A program made the position numbers and the translations under genes. DNA of 64,000 nucleotides, from the NCBI RefSeq assembly GCF_016595235.1, contig NZ_JAENHL010000007.1:2116043-2180042 (forward strand). The letters are read 5' to 3'. Shown here one piece after another: positions 50,482 to 59,559 of the stretch (within the stretch, counting starts at the first letter, position 1; each line of letters starts with the position of its first letter). This stretch comes from Taklimakanibacter albus. Its GTDB lineage: Bacteria > Pseudomonadota > Alphaproteobacteria > Rhizobiales > Aestuariivirgaceae. The notes beneath the pieces were generated by a model. The model saw only the letters and a program-made list of their open reading frames with translations, was not told where the DNA came from and did not search any database.

Positions 50482-51744
50482 CTACTTCGCGAGATATTTC
50501 TGCTGCGCCTTGGTCAGATGCTCCGCCCATTGCTTGCCGAGCTCCTCGGCCGTGATCTGGCCGAGCAGCGCCTGCTGGCCGAGCTTCACCGCGGTCGAGC
50601 CGGCGAAGAGACCATATTCCGGCAGATAGGACGGCGTGAGGGTGGGCGTGGTGTCCTTGTCGGCGAGCGTGTCGAACCAGGCGCGGTATTTGGGATCCGC
50701 ATAGCCCGGATCCTTCTCGGCGCTGGTGTAAATGGGCAGCGCGCCGACCGCTTTCGTCCAGAGCGGATCGGCCTCCGGGCTGTCGATGGTCGTCAGGAAT
50801 TTCCAGGCGAGCTCCTTGTTCTGGCTTTTCGCCATGATGCCCCAGGCCCCATAGCTCAGCACCGGGAAAGCCTTGCCGTCCTTGCCTTTCGGCATCGGCA
50901 CGACGCCGAAGTCATCGGCGCCCATATGTTCGGCCATCGGCGCCAGCGCATCGGCATCCTGGTCGAGCATGGCGCAGGTTCCGCTATAGAAGCCGGCGAC
51001 GGTTTCCTTATAGCCCCAGTTGACGGCGTCCTTCGGCGCCCAGCCATTCTTGTAGATGTCGATCAGGTTCTGGAATCCCGCGACCCAGCCCGGTTCGCCC
51101 AAGGCCGATTTACCGTCCTTGTCGAAGAAGGTGTTGTCGCCATTGGCGGCGGCACCCATCATCGCCCAGCCATTGAAGCTGCCCGAACCACCGCGCAGGC
51201 AATAGCCGAATTTGCCGGGGAGCGCCGACACCTTCTTCGCCGCCTCCATGAATTCGTCGACCGTCTTGGGCGGCCCGGCGACACCGGCTTCGGCGAAGAG
51301 CTTCTTGTTGTAGAACAGGGATTTCACGAAGAAGCCGTAGGGAATGACATAGGCCGTATCCTTGACCTTGCGGGCGAGCTCCAGCGCGCGGCTGTTGAGA
51401 TCCTTCGTATGTTCCCACTTCTCGAGATAGGGCTCGAGATTCTCGAGATGTCCGGCATTGGCATAGAGCGCCACCCAATTGTCCGGCATCTCCGCCACAT
51501 CGGGGATATCGCCGGCGGCGATCATCGTGGCGAATTTCTCGAAGGAATTGTCCCAGGGGATCGAGATGAGCTCGACCTTGACGCCGGGATTCTCCGCCTC
51601 GAACTTCTTGATCAGCGTATTGAGGACGGCGAGCGACTCGTCGCTGGTATTGGTCTGGACGAACCGCAGCGTCGTGTCGGCCTGGGCTTGGCTGGCCCAG
51701 AATCCGCTCAACAAGGTCGCGGCAAGCAGCATCTTCCTGATCAT
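50482..51744 (-). CDS. Carbohydrate ABC transporter substrate-binding protein (importer 3)
   Basis: A 420-residue family 1 extracellular binding protein. A good AGGGAGGGTTTCA site precedes MIRKMLLAATLLSG; the signal peptide ends near SQADT. The pattern is that of UgpB/MalE-like proteins: LNTLIKKFEAENPGVKVELI, IAAGDIPDVAEM, YVIPYGFFVKSLFYNKKLFAEAG, and late ALLGQITAEELGKQWAEHL. It is the first gene of the importer operon, and its promoter region has the TTTGATCAAA core. The ligand is unknown; sugar or glycerol derivatives are the family norm. Confidence 0.92.
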   Translation of the reverse strand: MIRKMLLAATLLSGFWASQAQADTTLRFVQTNTSDESLAVLNTLIKKFEAENPGVKVELISIPWDNSFEKFATMIAAGDIPDVAEMPDNWVALYANAGHLENLEPYLEKWEHTKDLNSRALELARKVKDTAYVIPYGFFVKSLFYNKKLFAEAGVAGPPKTVDEFMEAAKKVSALPGKFGYCLRGGSGSFNGWAMMGAAANGDNTFFDKDGKSALGEPGWVAGFQNLIDIYKNGWAPKDAVNWGYKETVAGFYSGTCAMLDQDADALAPMAEHMGADDFGVVPMPKGKDGKAFPVLSYGAWGIMAKSQNKELAWKFLTTIDSPEADPLWTKAVGALPIYTSAEKDPGYADPKYRAWFDTLADKDTTPTLTPSYLPEYGLFAGSTAVKLGQQALLGQITAEELGKQWAEHLTKAQQKYLAK

Positions 51745-51892
51745 TGAAACCCTCCCTGTGGTCTTCGAACGAATGGCGTTCGAATTCTTGGCGGCAGGTC
51801 ACGGTACTTGGCCGTTACCCGACCGATTTTGGCTTCCCCCTGGCGCCGAGACAGTTGCTCGGTACCTTCTTGGTCAAAAAATATAAAGATCA

Positions 51893-51902
51893 TTTGATCA
51901 AA
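51893..51902. promoter_or_regulatory. TTTGATCAAA site before the binding-protein gene
   Basis: A perfect 10-base palindrome in an AT-rich patch, about 150 bases upstream of the binding-protein start on the minus strand. Related half-sites lie nearby: TTGGTCAAAAA at 51870-51880 and AAAGATC at 51885-51891. The same core occurs before the first VOC gene at 45605-45614, so the two transcription units at the ends of this block probably share the GntR-type regulator. Confidence 0.55.
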
Positions 51903-51990
51903 GTCAATCGTCCACTCTTATCTTCCCCTAGGGCATTGTCTATTCCCTCGGCATATGGGAGCCTCTCTGCGAGCCAAGGAGCGCACGCTG

Positions 51991-52545
51991 ATGGAGAGAC
52001 GCTATTTCGTGACGATGCTGACGGGCTTCGCGCTGTGTCACAGCGCCAAGGCCTTTGCCGCCGACATTCCGCATTTGGTCTGGGGCGACCTGCTCGCCGA
52101 GGACGGCGCGCCCGAGGAGCAGAAATTCTGGGCGGTGAGCGAGAGTCCGGACGGGTCGAGCGTATCCATCCTGTTCGATCGCCTCGTGACCCAATCGGAT
52201 GGCGAGAAGGAAGGGCCGGAGATCGTCTTTAAGCGCCATTTCGCGCTGAGCCAGCCGAAGTCTTTGCCTATTCAAAAGTTCAACGCGGATATTCGCGGCC
52301 ATGTGACGACCATCGGGAACGGCTCGGCCGAGCTCAAGGTCACGGTCGGAAATGCCGAGCAGACTTATAAGTGGGAAAGCGGCAAGCCGATCTCCGAGGA
52401 AGTCTACCGGACCTTCACGGTCGACACGGTCGGCAGCCGTTTGCCCGATCCTTTCGTGATCGGCGCCACGCTGACGGTGAAGCGGCAGTCGAAAGCGGAT
52501 TCCGTGCTTCTGACGCTCGACTCGATCGATATCGGTACGCAATAG
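51991..52545 (+). CDS. Exported protein of unknown function
   Basis: A 184-residue protein starting at MERRYFVTMLTGF, chosen because AAGGAG lies 9 bases upstream; an in-frame ATG at 51955 lacks such a site. The signal peptide ends near KAFAAD. The mature part, with KFWAVSESPDGSSVSILFDRLV and LGLxx-free beta-rich sequence with alternating charged and hydrophobic residues, has no Cys and no motif I recognise. It is divergent from the importer operon and convergent with the next ABC ATPase gene. The function is unknown. Confidence 0.75.
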   Translation: MERRYFVTMLTGFALCHSAKAFAADIPHLVWGDLLAEDGAPEEQKFWAVSESPDGSSVSILFDRLVTQSDGEKEGPEIVFKRHFALSQPKSLPIQKFNADIRGHVTTIGNGSAELKVTVGNAEQTYKWESGKPISEEVYRTFTVDTVGSRLPDPFVIGATLTVKRQSKADSVLLTLDSIDIGTQ

Positions 52546-52555
52546 GTGTCAGGCG

Positions 52556-53620
52556 TCAGATTCGCTGACCCGAAGCCGGATCGAAGAGATGCACGGCGCC
52601 GGGCGCGATCGACATGGCGACCATTTCGCCTGGGGCAATCGGAATACGCTCACGGAAGACGGTCGTCAGCTCCCGGCCGCCGAGATCGAGCACCGCATGG
52701 GTCTCGGCCCCGGTGGGCTCGATGACGAGCGCCTTTGCCGGTGCCCCGTCCTTATTCCTGGCAACGTTCAGATGTTCAGGCCGGACGCCCAGGGTGACCG
52801 GCCGGCCGGCGAAAGACCTGAGCGGCTCCGGCAGCGGCAGTCTTGTCTGCGGTGAAAGCTCGAAATCGGCGCCATCGGCGGAGATGCGGCCGGACAGGAG
52901 ATTCATCGCCGGCGAGCCGATGAAGCCGGCGACGAAAGCATTGGCCGGACGGTCATAGAGATCGAGCGGCCGGCCCGCCTGCTCTATCACGCCGCCTTGC
53001 AGCACGACGACGCGATCGGCCAGCGTCATCGCCTCCATCTGATCATGGGTGACATAGACAGTCGTCACTTTGAGGCTCTGATGCAGCTTCTTGATCTCGG
53101 CCCGCATCTGGACACGCAATTTGGCGTCGAGATTGGACAGAGGCTCGTCGAACAGGAAGACTTGCGGATTGCGGACCAGCGCACGCCCCATGGCGACACG
53201 CTGCCGTTGGCCGCCGGACAGCTGGCGCGGCAGCCGTTGCAGGAGGTCGGAGAGACCCAGCATCCGTGCCGCATGATCGACGCGGCTGTCGACCTTGTCC
53301 CGCGCCGTCTTCTTGAGGCGGAGCGCGAAGCTCAAATTCTCCGCGACCGTCATATGCGGATAAAGTGCGTAGCTCTGGAACACCATTGCGACATCGCGGT
53401 CCTTCGGCTCGATGTCGTTGACGACGCGATTACCGATCCGGATCTCGCCATCGGAGACGGCTTCGAGACCGGCGATCATCCGCAGCAGCGTCGACTTTCC
53501 GCAGCCCGAGGGACCGACCAGCGCCACGAATTCACCCTCGGCGATATCGAGCGAAACGCCCTTGATGACCTCGACCTGCCCGAAGGCTTTGCGAACGTCC
53601 TTGATCACGACCGATGCCAT
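52556..53620 (-). CDS. ABC transporter ATPase, MalK/UgpC type (importer 4)
   Basis: A 354-residue ATPase with Walker A GPSGCGKST, Q-loop MVFQSYALYPHMT, signature LSGGQRQR, Walker B VFLFDEPLSNLD, and H in VYVTHDQMEAMT, followed by the regulatory OB/TOBE domain (RPEHLNV near residue 280). It is the last gene of the operon and lies 39 bases after the BtpA-family gene. It is similar in type to the 47541 ATPase but clearly a distinct copy, not a recent duplicate. Confidence 0.93.
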   Translation of the reverse strand: MASVVIKDVRKAFGQVEVIKGVSLDIAEGEFVALVGPSGCGKSTLLRMIAGLEAVSDGEIRIGNRVVNDIEPKDRDVAMVFQSYALYPHMTVAENLSFALRLKKTARDKVDSRVDHAARMLGLSDLLQRLPRQLSGGQRQRVAMGRALVRNPQVFLFDEPLSNLDAKLRVQMRAEIKKLHQSLKVTTVYVTHDQMEAMTLADRVVVLQGGVIEQAGRPLDLYDRPANAFVAGFIGSPAMNLLSGRISADGADFELSPQTRLPLPEPLRSFAGRPVTLGVRPEHLNVARNKDGAPAKALVIEPTGAETHAVLDLGGRELTTVFRERIPIAPGEMVAMSIAPGAVHLFDPASGQRI

Positions 53621-53659
53621 GGGCCCTCGTCTCGCTTGTATATGAGTGGACGGCGGCAG

Positions 53660-54523
53660 CTAGCGGAAGCGCTGCACCTTCTCCATGAGACGGGACACTT
53701 TGTCGGGCACCACGACGCCCCACATGTTGTTAGTGTCCTTGAACCAGCTGCCGACAATGGCGCCATCCGCCGCGGTGAGCAGCGTTTCTGCGGTGTCGGG
53801 TGTGATGCCGCTGCCGACGAGGATCGGCCGCGTCGCGCCTTTTCGGATGCCTTCGATCTCTTCGACCTCGGCGGCATGGCCGGTGCGGTTGCCGGTGGCA
53901 ATCAGCACATCGGCGCCGAAGAATTCGACGTCGCGCGTCTGCTCGGAAAGATCGCGGTCGCCGACAATGGCGTGACTGCCGTGTTTCACATGCACATCGG
54001 CGAAGACGAGGATATTGTCGCCGCCGATGGCGCTGCGGTAACGCAGAGCGCGCGGCGCGGCGCCCTCGATGATGCCTTCATTGGCGACATAGGCATTGGC
54101 CCACTGATTGACGCGCACGAAATCGGCGTTCGAGCTGCGGGCGCAGGCGAGCGAGGCGCGCGCGGCATTGGCGACGATGTTGAAGCCCAGGGGAACGCGC
54201 GTTTCCTTGCGGATGCGATCGCCGACGACCGACATGGCGCCTACCGTCTCGTAGCCGATATCCTCGGGCTTGAGGAAGGGAATGTCGCCGGCATTCTCGA
54301 GCAGAAGTCCGTCGACGCCGCCCTTGACGAGCCGCAACGCCTCTTCCACCGCGGCGTCGTAAACCGCTGAGAGATCGACGGCCTTGGCGCGCGGCGAGCC
54401 GGGCAGCGGCTTGACATGGACCATGCCGATGATCGGCTTGTTCACCGAAAAGAGCTGGCGCAAGGGATTGGAGCTGGCGGGCGGTTGATCGAGCATGGTT
54501 GTCGTCCTGATCTGCGGGTTCAT
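53660..54523 (-). CDS. BtpA/SgcQ-family protein
   Basis: A 287-residue TIM-barrel-like protein. It has KPIIGMVHVKPLPGSPRA near residue 29, then GGVDGLLLENAGDIPF, RVPLGFNIVANAARASLACA, DFVRVNQWANAYVANEGIIEG, VFADVHVKHGSHAI and a late ILVGSGITPDTAETLLTAADGAIVGSWFK. These are the hallmarks of BtpA, known from photosystem I biogenesis in cyanobacteria and, as SgcQ, from sugar operons in enteric bacteria. The ATG at 54523 overlaps the amidohydrolase stop (ATGA); ATG at 54496 has AGGA upstream and is an alternative. In this sugar operon an enzymatic role on a sugar derivative is more likely than an assembly role. Confidence 0.88.
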   Translation of the reverse strand: MNPQIRTTTMLDQPPASSNPLRQLFSVNKPIIGMVHVKPLPGSPRAKAVDLSAVYDAAVEEALRLVKGGVDGLLLENAGDIPFLKPEDIGYETVGAMSVVGDRIRKETRVPLGFNIVANAARASLACARSSNADFVRVNQWANAYVANEGIIEGAAPRALRYRSAIGGDNILVFADVHVKHGSHAIVGDRDLSEQTRDVEFFGADVLIATGNRTGHAAEVEEIEGIRKGATRPILVGSGITPDTAETLLTAADGAIVGSWFKDTNNMWGVVVPDKVSRLMEKVQRFR

Positions 54524-55320
54524 GATTGATTGTCGGTCCGGTCGATGCCCCAGACGCGGGCGGCGTTGCGCCAGAAGACCTTTTCGAGATCGGCATCGCT
54601 GAGGCCGATCTCGCGGAGCTTCAACTGCTCGATCTTCGTCGACTGATAGGGAACGTCGGAGCCATATTGGAGCCGGTCGGCCGAGACATTCTTGATGAAG
54701 GTCATGATGTCGAAGGCGAAAGCCTGGGACATGTCGACGCTGATATTGGGATATTCCTGGCAGGCGAGGATGCATTCCCACAGGAAGGCGTGCATGCCGA
54801 TATGGGCGAGCACGAACTGCACTTTGGGATAGGCCTTGGCCGCCTGCGCCTGCAGATAGGGCAGGTCGCGCGGCGCATCGCCCGAATGGAAGAGCACGGT
54901 GAGGCCATATTGCTCGGCCTTGTCGAGCATCGGCCCCATCACCTTCATATCGTTCGGCCGGTAGAAGTCGTAGCCGGCGACGAGCTTGAGGCCACGGCAG
55001 TTCCATTCCCCGACATACCGGTCGATGAGCGCCTGAGTATGCTGGGCGCCGAAAGTAGGGTCGATGCGCGCCACGCCGACGATGCGGTCGGGATATTTGC
55101 GGGCCGCCTCGCCGATCAGCGCGTTCGCCTTGTCGTAATCGCAGTCCCAGGGTGGGCTCATGCGCCGGTCATGCGGGAAGAGCACGCCATGTGAGGCATT
55201 CTGCTCGTCGAGCAGCCGGATGACGCTGTCGGGCTGGCCGTTCACCAGATACGGCACGCAAGTATGCGCCGCCACATTGGCGTCGGTGCCGTAATGCATG
55301 TGAGAGTCGATGACCTTCAT
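54520..55320 (-). CDS. Amidohydrolase-family metal-dependent hydrolase
   Basis: A 266-residue TIM-barrel hydrolase. The start at MKVIDSHMHYG has AAGGAGG 10 bases upstream. The N-terminal DSHMH metal motif, LTVLFHSGD with its His, and VLAHIGMHAF match the amidohydrolase_2 group (dicarboxylate hydrolase/decarboxylase-like). A late SDVPYQ holds the conserved Asp. It overlaps the PfkB gene stop and BtpA-family start. It would cleave a lactone, ester or carboxylate of a sugar-derived intermediate; the specific substrate is unknown. Confidence 0.9.
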   Translation of the reverse strand: MKVIDSHMHYGTDANVAAHTCVPYLVNGQPDSVIRLLDEQNASHGVLFPHDRRMSPPWDCDYDKANALIGEAARKYPDRIVGVARIDPTFGAQHTQALIDRYVGEWNCRGLKLVAGYDFYRPNDMKVMGPMLDKAEQYGLTVLFHSGDAPRDLPYLQAQAAKAYPKVQFVLAHIGMHAFLWECILACQEYPNISVDMSQAFAFDIMTFIKNVSADRLQYGSDVPYQSTKIEQLKLREIGLSDADLEKVFWRNAARVWGIDRTDNQS

Positions 55321-56261
55321 CGGATCAGTACCTCCTTGAAGAAATTGCGGTAGCGCTCGGCCACCTGGTCCATGTCGGGCAGATTGGTCTGGCAGCCCCA
55401 AGCCTCGACCACGAAGCTCGCGACGGTCGCGGCGAATTTGCCGATCTGCTCGACCGGCCAGCCGCGCACGAGGCCGCACATGACTGAAGCAGCGAAACTG
55501 TCGCCGGCGCCCGTCGAATCGACGAAATGGTCGGTCTTCACCGCCGGCAGATGAATTTCACCTTGCGCCTGATACCAGCGGCTGCCGTTGCTGCCTTCCG
55601 TCACCACCACCAGGCGCGGGCCGAGATCGAGAAGTTTGCTCGGGGAGCCGAGAGAAAGCCTTGTCATGAGATCCGCAGCCTCCCCGCGGCTGAGGATCAG
55701 CACATCGGCAGCTGCGAGAAAGCGCGAGGCGAGATCGCCGGCGGTCGCCACCATGCCGTTGATCGCCGTGAGCCGGCCGGCGCGTTTCGCCGCCTCGATG
55801 GCGGCGAGCGTGTAGACGCTGAACATCTCGCTCACCACCAGCGCCTTGGCGCTCGCGATAATCGCTTCCGGAATGCGCCAATCGTCCTGCTGCGCGGCGA
55901 CGCCCAGATGCGACACGCAGAAGCTGCGGTTTTCGGCATCGAAGAAATTGAAGCTGTGACCGGATTTTTCGTTCGCGCGAATTTCCACGCCGGAGAGATC
56001 AACGCCCAGGTTCCGCAGATGCGCGGCATACCCCGAAGTCTCGAAATCATCCCCCACCACCATGCCAAGACCGGTGCGCACCCCGAGCCGCGCCGCCACC
56101 GCGGCGATATTGGCGCTGCAATCGCCGAAATGGAGACGCTCCATTTCGCTGATCGGCATGTCGAGCGGCACCGTCTCGCCTTCCTGTGGAAGACGCTGCA
56201 TGCGCAGCAGATGATCGAAGATCGACCACGAGCCGATCGAGAAGAGTTCGAGCCCGCTCAT
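55317..56261 (-). CDS. PfkB-family carbohydrate kinase
   Basis: A 314-residue sugar kinase beginning at MSGLELFSIGSWSI, whose ATG overlaps the permease stop. It has the early GDCSANIAAVAARLGVRTGLGMVVGDD region of PfkB kinases (residues about 35-65) and the C-terminal DSTGAGDSFAASVMCGL active site with its catalytic Asp (GAGD). It should phosphorylate the sugar brought in by the importer. Its presence with an amidohydrolase and a BtpA-family protein suggests a pathway for an unusual sugar or cyclic derivative. Confidence 0.92.
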   Translation of the reverse strand: MSGLELFSIGSWSIFDHLLRMQRLPQEGETVPLDMPISEMERLHFGDCSANIAAVAARLGVRTGLGMVVGDDFETSGYAAHLRNLGVDLSGVEIRANEKSGHSFNFFDAENRSFCVSHLGVAAQQDDWRIPEAIIASAKALVVSEMFSVYTLAAIEAAKRAGRLTAINGMVATAGDLASRFLAAADVLILSRGEAADLMTRLSLGSPSKLLDLGPRLVVVTEGSNGSRWYQAQGEIHLPAVKTDHFVDSTGAGDSFAASVMCGLVRGWPVEQIGKFAATVASFVVEAWGCQTNLPDMDQVAERYRNFFKEVLIR

Positions 56262-57124
56262 TTGACCGCTCCCAGTGTGAGGCCGCGCGTGATCTGGCGC
56301 TGGAAGAGAAGCGACGCGATCATGCCCGGCACGGCGGAGACCATCGCCGCAGCGGCCATCAATCCCCATTTGATCTGGTCGAACGTCATCGCCTGCAGGA
56401 TGCCCATGGTGATCGGCCGCGTCTCGCCACCCGCCAGCACGAGACCGAAGATCAGATTGTTCCAGCTGAAGATGAAGGCGATGATCATCGCGCTGGCGAG
56501 ACCGGGCTTGGCGATCGGCACGATGATCTGCAGGAGGATGGTGAGGGGACCTGCGCCATCGATGCGCGCCGCCTCCTCGATCTCGATCGGGATGTCGCGG
56601 ATGAAGCTCATGAGGATCAGGATCATCAGCGGCAGCGTGATGAGCTGATGCACCAGGATCATGCCGACATAGCTGTCATAGAGGCCGGTCCTCGTATAGA
56701 AAGCGTAGAGCGGCAGGATGATCGCGAGCTCCGGCGCGAAGCGGAAGGACAGGATGGTGAAACGCGCGCGATTGGCCCGTTTCGCCTCGCCACGCGCCAG
56801 CGCATAGGCCGCCGGCAGGCCAAGAATGACAGACAGCAGCACGGCGCCCGAGGAGATGATCACCGAATTGCGCAGGAAACGCAGGAGGTCCGGCATCACG
56901 CCGCCCGCCTGATCCGCTTCGTTGCCGAACAGGATCTCCCGGTAGTTTTCGAACGTCGGGACGAAGCTGAAGCGCGGCGGATAGGCGATGATGTCGCCAA
57001 ACTCCTTGAGCGACATCGTGAAGATCCAATAGATCGGAAACAGGACGAAGCAGCCGAGCAGCGCATAGCCCAAAGTGAGCAGCGCCCCATGCGTCATCTT
57101 GCGTGGCGTGAGCTTAGCGGCCAT
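56258..57124 (-). CDS. Carbohydrate ABC transporter permease, MalG type (importer 4)
   Basis: A 288-residue permease with six helices from MAAKLTPRKMTHG. It has the EAA loop EAARIDGAGPLTILLQIIVPIAKPGLA and the final QRQITRGLTLGAVK. It overlaps the upstream permease by 11 bases and the PfkB gene by 4. The pair forms the channel of importer 4. Confidence 0.92.
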   Translation of the reverse strand: MAAKLTPRKMTHGALLTLGYALLGCFVLFPIYWIFTMSLKEFGDIIAYPPRFSFVPTFENYREILFGNEADQAGGVMPDLLRFLRNSVIISSGAVLLSVILGLPAAYALARGEAKRANRARFTILSFRFAPELAIILPLYAFYTRTGLYDSYVGMILVHQLITLPLMILILMSFIRDIPIEIEEAARIDGAGPLTILLQIIVPIAKPGLASAMIIAFIFSWNNLIFGLVLAGGETRPITMGILQAMTFDQIKWGLMAAAAMVSAVPGMIASLLFQRQITRGLTLGAVK

Positions 57125-58019
57125 GGAACCTCGTCTCCTCCTTGCGCCACAGCGTGAGCAGGATGGCGCTGAAGATGTAGGAAAGCACCCAGAGGATGAA
57201 GACGATGGCCATGGCGCGGCCGAGGCTCGACCAGCGATAGGCCTCTTCATAAGCCATCACATGCAATGTGCGTGTCGCATTGAGCGGCCCGCCCCGCGTG
57301 GTCGCATAGATGATCTCGAGCGACTTGAGCGCGTCCGGAATGCGGAACATCGCCACCAGCACGATATAGGGTTTCAACGCCTGCAGCTTGATATGGCGGA
57401 TCGTCTGCCAAGCATTCGCCCCGTCGATACGTGCCGCTTCGAGCACCTCGCCCGAGATCGATTGCAATCCTGCGAGCAGGATGATCGCGGCGAGCGGCAT
57501 GAACAGCCAGGTGTCGATGAGCACGATCGAGACCAGCGCCGTCGAAGGATCGCTCAGCCAGGCGAAGGGTGGCAAGCCGACCTGCGCCAGGAGCCAGTTC
57601 AAGACACCGCTTTGCGGCTGCATCATCGTCTTCCACATCAATCCGGCGACGACCGGCGGGATGAGGAGCGGCAGCGCGATGGTGCTGCGGAAGAACCACT
57701 GCACCTTGCTCGGCACATCGAGCAGCAGTGCCACGGCGAGACCGAGCGGAATCTGGATCAGTGTCGCGAGCCCGGCATAAAGCAGCGTATTGCCGAGGGC
57801 GATCCAGAAGGTCGGGTTCTGCGCCAGCTTCAGATAATTGGCGAAGCCGACGAAACGCGTGACGCCGGCATAGAGCTTCTCATTGGTGAGGCTCGTATAG
57901 ACGCCGTCGAGAAACGGCACGATGGTGAGGAACAGAAGGCACAGCGCCGGGGCGAGCATGGCGATGTAGACCACCCGCCCGCCCGCGAGGGCACCTTTTC
58001 CGCTTGCCGCGCTGGCCAT
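57114..58019 (-). CDS. Carbohydrate ABC transporter permease, MalF type (importer 4)
   Basis: A 301-residue permease with six helices. The first is VVYIAMLAPALCLLFLTIV (about residues 16-34), and the EAA loop is LEAARIDGANAWQTIRHIKLQALKPYIV. The gene follows the binding-protein stop by 29 bases. The family pairs it with the MalG-type permease and the ATPase at the end of the operon. Confidence 0.92.
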   Translation of the reverse strand: MASAASGKGALAGGRVVYIAMLAPALCLLFLTIVPFLDGVYTSLTNEKLYAGVTRFVGFANYLKLAQNPTFWIALGNTLLYAGLATLIQIPLGLAVALLLDVPSKVQWFFRSTIALPLLIPPVVAGLMWKTMMQPQSGVLNWLLAQVGLPPFAWLSDPSTALVSIVLIDTWLFMPLAAIILLAGLQSISGEVLEAARIDGANAWQTIRHIKLQALKPYIVLVAMFRIPDALKSLEIIYATTRGGPLNATRTLHVMAYEEAYRWSSLGRAMAIVFILWVLSYIFSAILLTLWRKEETRFHGR

Positions 58020-58048
58020 CTGTCGATCCGATCTCTATCCCGAGCGCC

Positions 58049-59440
58049 TTACTCGTCCAGCATCTGCTGGACGGCGTCCTGCGCCGCGCAGAGATTTTCC
58101 TTCACATTACCATTGTCGAAATAGGACTGCTGGACGGCTTCTGCCCAACGGTCGAGCATGCGCGTCAGCTCCGGATGCGGCGGGAAACGCACCGCGGCGA
58201 CCTCGCTCTCCTCCTCGGTGACTTTGCGATACTGGCCAGGCTCGGCGCCCCAGCTTTCGACCTTGGCGGCAAGTTCCTGATTGGCCCAGGCTGAATGACG
58301 GACCGGGTTCATATTGCCGGCGAGATGCATCTTGACCATCACGTCCTTCGACGTGACCCATTCGAGGAACAGCCAGGCGGCATCCTTCTGCTTCGAGGCC
58401 GAGTTCAGCGACATCGACCACACCCAGGCGGCGGCGGCGCGCTTACCGTCGGGCCCGAGCGGCGTCAGCGCATAACCGACATCGTCGGCGATCTTTGACT
58501 GTTTCGGATCCTCGTAGACGGAGGCGAAGAGATTGGCCTCGTTGAGCGACATCACATATTGCCCGGAAGCGAAACCCTGCATGGCCTGGTCCCAGGTGAA
58601 GGCGCCAGCCCCTTCGGGCGAGGCGGTGCGGATCAGCTTGACGAAATCTTCCGTCGCCTTGACGCTCGCATCGGAGCAGATCTGCAGCTTGCCCGAGGCA
58701 TCGACCATCTCGACGCCATAGGACTGCAGCATGGTTCCGAAAGTGAGATAGGGCAGATCCCAATATTTATCGAAGCGCGTGATCAGCCCATGGATCGGTC
58801 CGTCGGGACCTTCGGTCTTGAGCTTGGACGCCATGGCGAGAAGATCGGCATAGGTCTTCGGCACCTCGAGACCGAGCTTCTTCATGAGGCTCGGCCGATA
58901 GGCGATCTGATAGCTTTCGGCATTGATCGGCAGCGCCCAGAGCTTGCCTTCACCCAGCCCCTTCATCGGTTCGAGAGTCCAGCGGCCGGAGGCGAGAATG
59001 CCGGGGATGAAGTCCTTGACGTCATATTCGGCGGCGTCGGTGAGCTTGTCATTGGCGATGTAGTCGTCGAGCGGCTCGAGCCAGCCCGCCGAGGCATATT
59101 GCCAGTTGTTCAAAGGCGACGTCATGAAGACATCATAGGCGCCGGTCTTGGAGGAGAGGTCGGCCAGCAACTTTTCGAAGCCCGGCTGCTCGGCGAGCTC
59201 CTCGAAGGTGACCTTGATTCCCGTCTTGGCCGTGAATTCCGCCAGCATCGGCTTCAGCGCATCGACGAAAGGATGCGAAATCAGCAGGAGATTGAGGGTC
59301 GCGCCCTCGGCCTGCTTCCAATTGACCTCGGCCCAGGCGGTCGCCGGCGCCATGGCGACACCCGCCAGGGAGCACATAAGGGCGAAAGCCATCCCGCGCA
59401 CCGAACCCCTGATCGCGGCTCCACGCTTCAACTCGAACAT
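58049..59440 (-). CDS. Carbohydrate ABC transporter substrate-binding protein (importer 4)
   Basis: A 463-residue family 1 binding protein. The start at MFELKRGAAIRG has GGAGGAAACAGAC directly upstream. The signal peptide ends near AWAEV. It shows the pattern LNLLLISHPFVDALKPMLAEFTAKTGIKV and YDVFMTSPLNNWQYASAGWL typical of sugar or polyol binders; a Trp-rich late region (WLFLEWVTSKDV) follows. It is the first gene of the operon and faces the SorC-type gene across a region with operator-like repeats. Confidence 0.92.
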   Translation of the reverse strand: MFELKRGAAIRGSVRGMAFALMCSLAGVAMAPATAWAEVNWKQAEGATLNLLLISHPFVDALKPMLAEFTAKTGIKVTFEELAEQPGFEKLLADLSSKTGAYDVFMTSPLNNWQYASAGWLEPLDDYIANDKLTDAAEYDVKDFIPGILASGRWTLEPMKGLGEGKLWALPINAESYQIAYRPSLMKKLGLEVPKTYADLLAMASKLKTEGPDGPIHGLITRFDKYWDLPYLTFGTMLQSYGVEMVDASGKLQICSDASVKATEDFVKLIRTASPEGAGAFTWDQAMQGFASGQYVMSLNEANLFASVYEDPKQSKIADDVGYALTPLGPDGKRAAAAWVWSMSLNSASKQKDAAWLFLEWVTSKDVMVKMHLAGNMNPVRHSAWANQELAAKVESWGAEPGQYRKVTEEESEVAAVRFPPHPELTRMLDRWAEAVQQSYFDNGNVKENLCAAQDAVQQMLDE

Positions 59441-59490
59441 GTCTGTTTCCTCCAGGCCGTTTGCCGGCTCGCTCGATATGACGCAAAGGA

Positions 59491-59508
59491 ATTGCACTTT
59501 TGTGCAAT
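59491..59508. promoter_or_regulatory. ATTGCAC-TTTT-GTGCAAT inverted repeat, candidate SorC operator 1
   Basis: Seven-base perfect arms around TTTT, in the divergent promoter region of the binding-protein and SorC-type genes. It lies about 50 bases upstream of the binding-protein start. A second, imperfect copy is at 59546-59559. Confidence 0.6.
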
Positions 59509-59545
59509 CCATGCACATAAACGTATCATGCTCAGATTGACCGTC

Positions 59546-59559
59546 AACACAAAAGTGCA
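59546..59559. promoter_or_regulatory. AACACAAAAGTGCA, candidate SorC operator 2
   Basis: Matches the reverse complement of the core TGCACTTTTGTGCA at 12 of 14 positions. A further half-site AAAGTGCAG follows at 59561-59569. It lies just before the SorC start, so repression by its own product is likely. The distance between the two sites is about 55 bases, which allows binding of two dimers. Confidence 0.55.
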
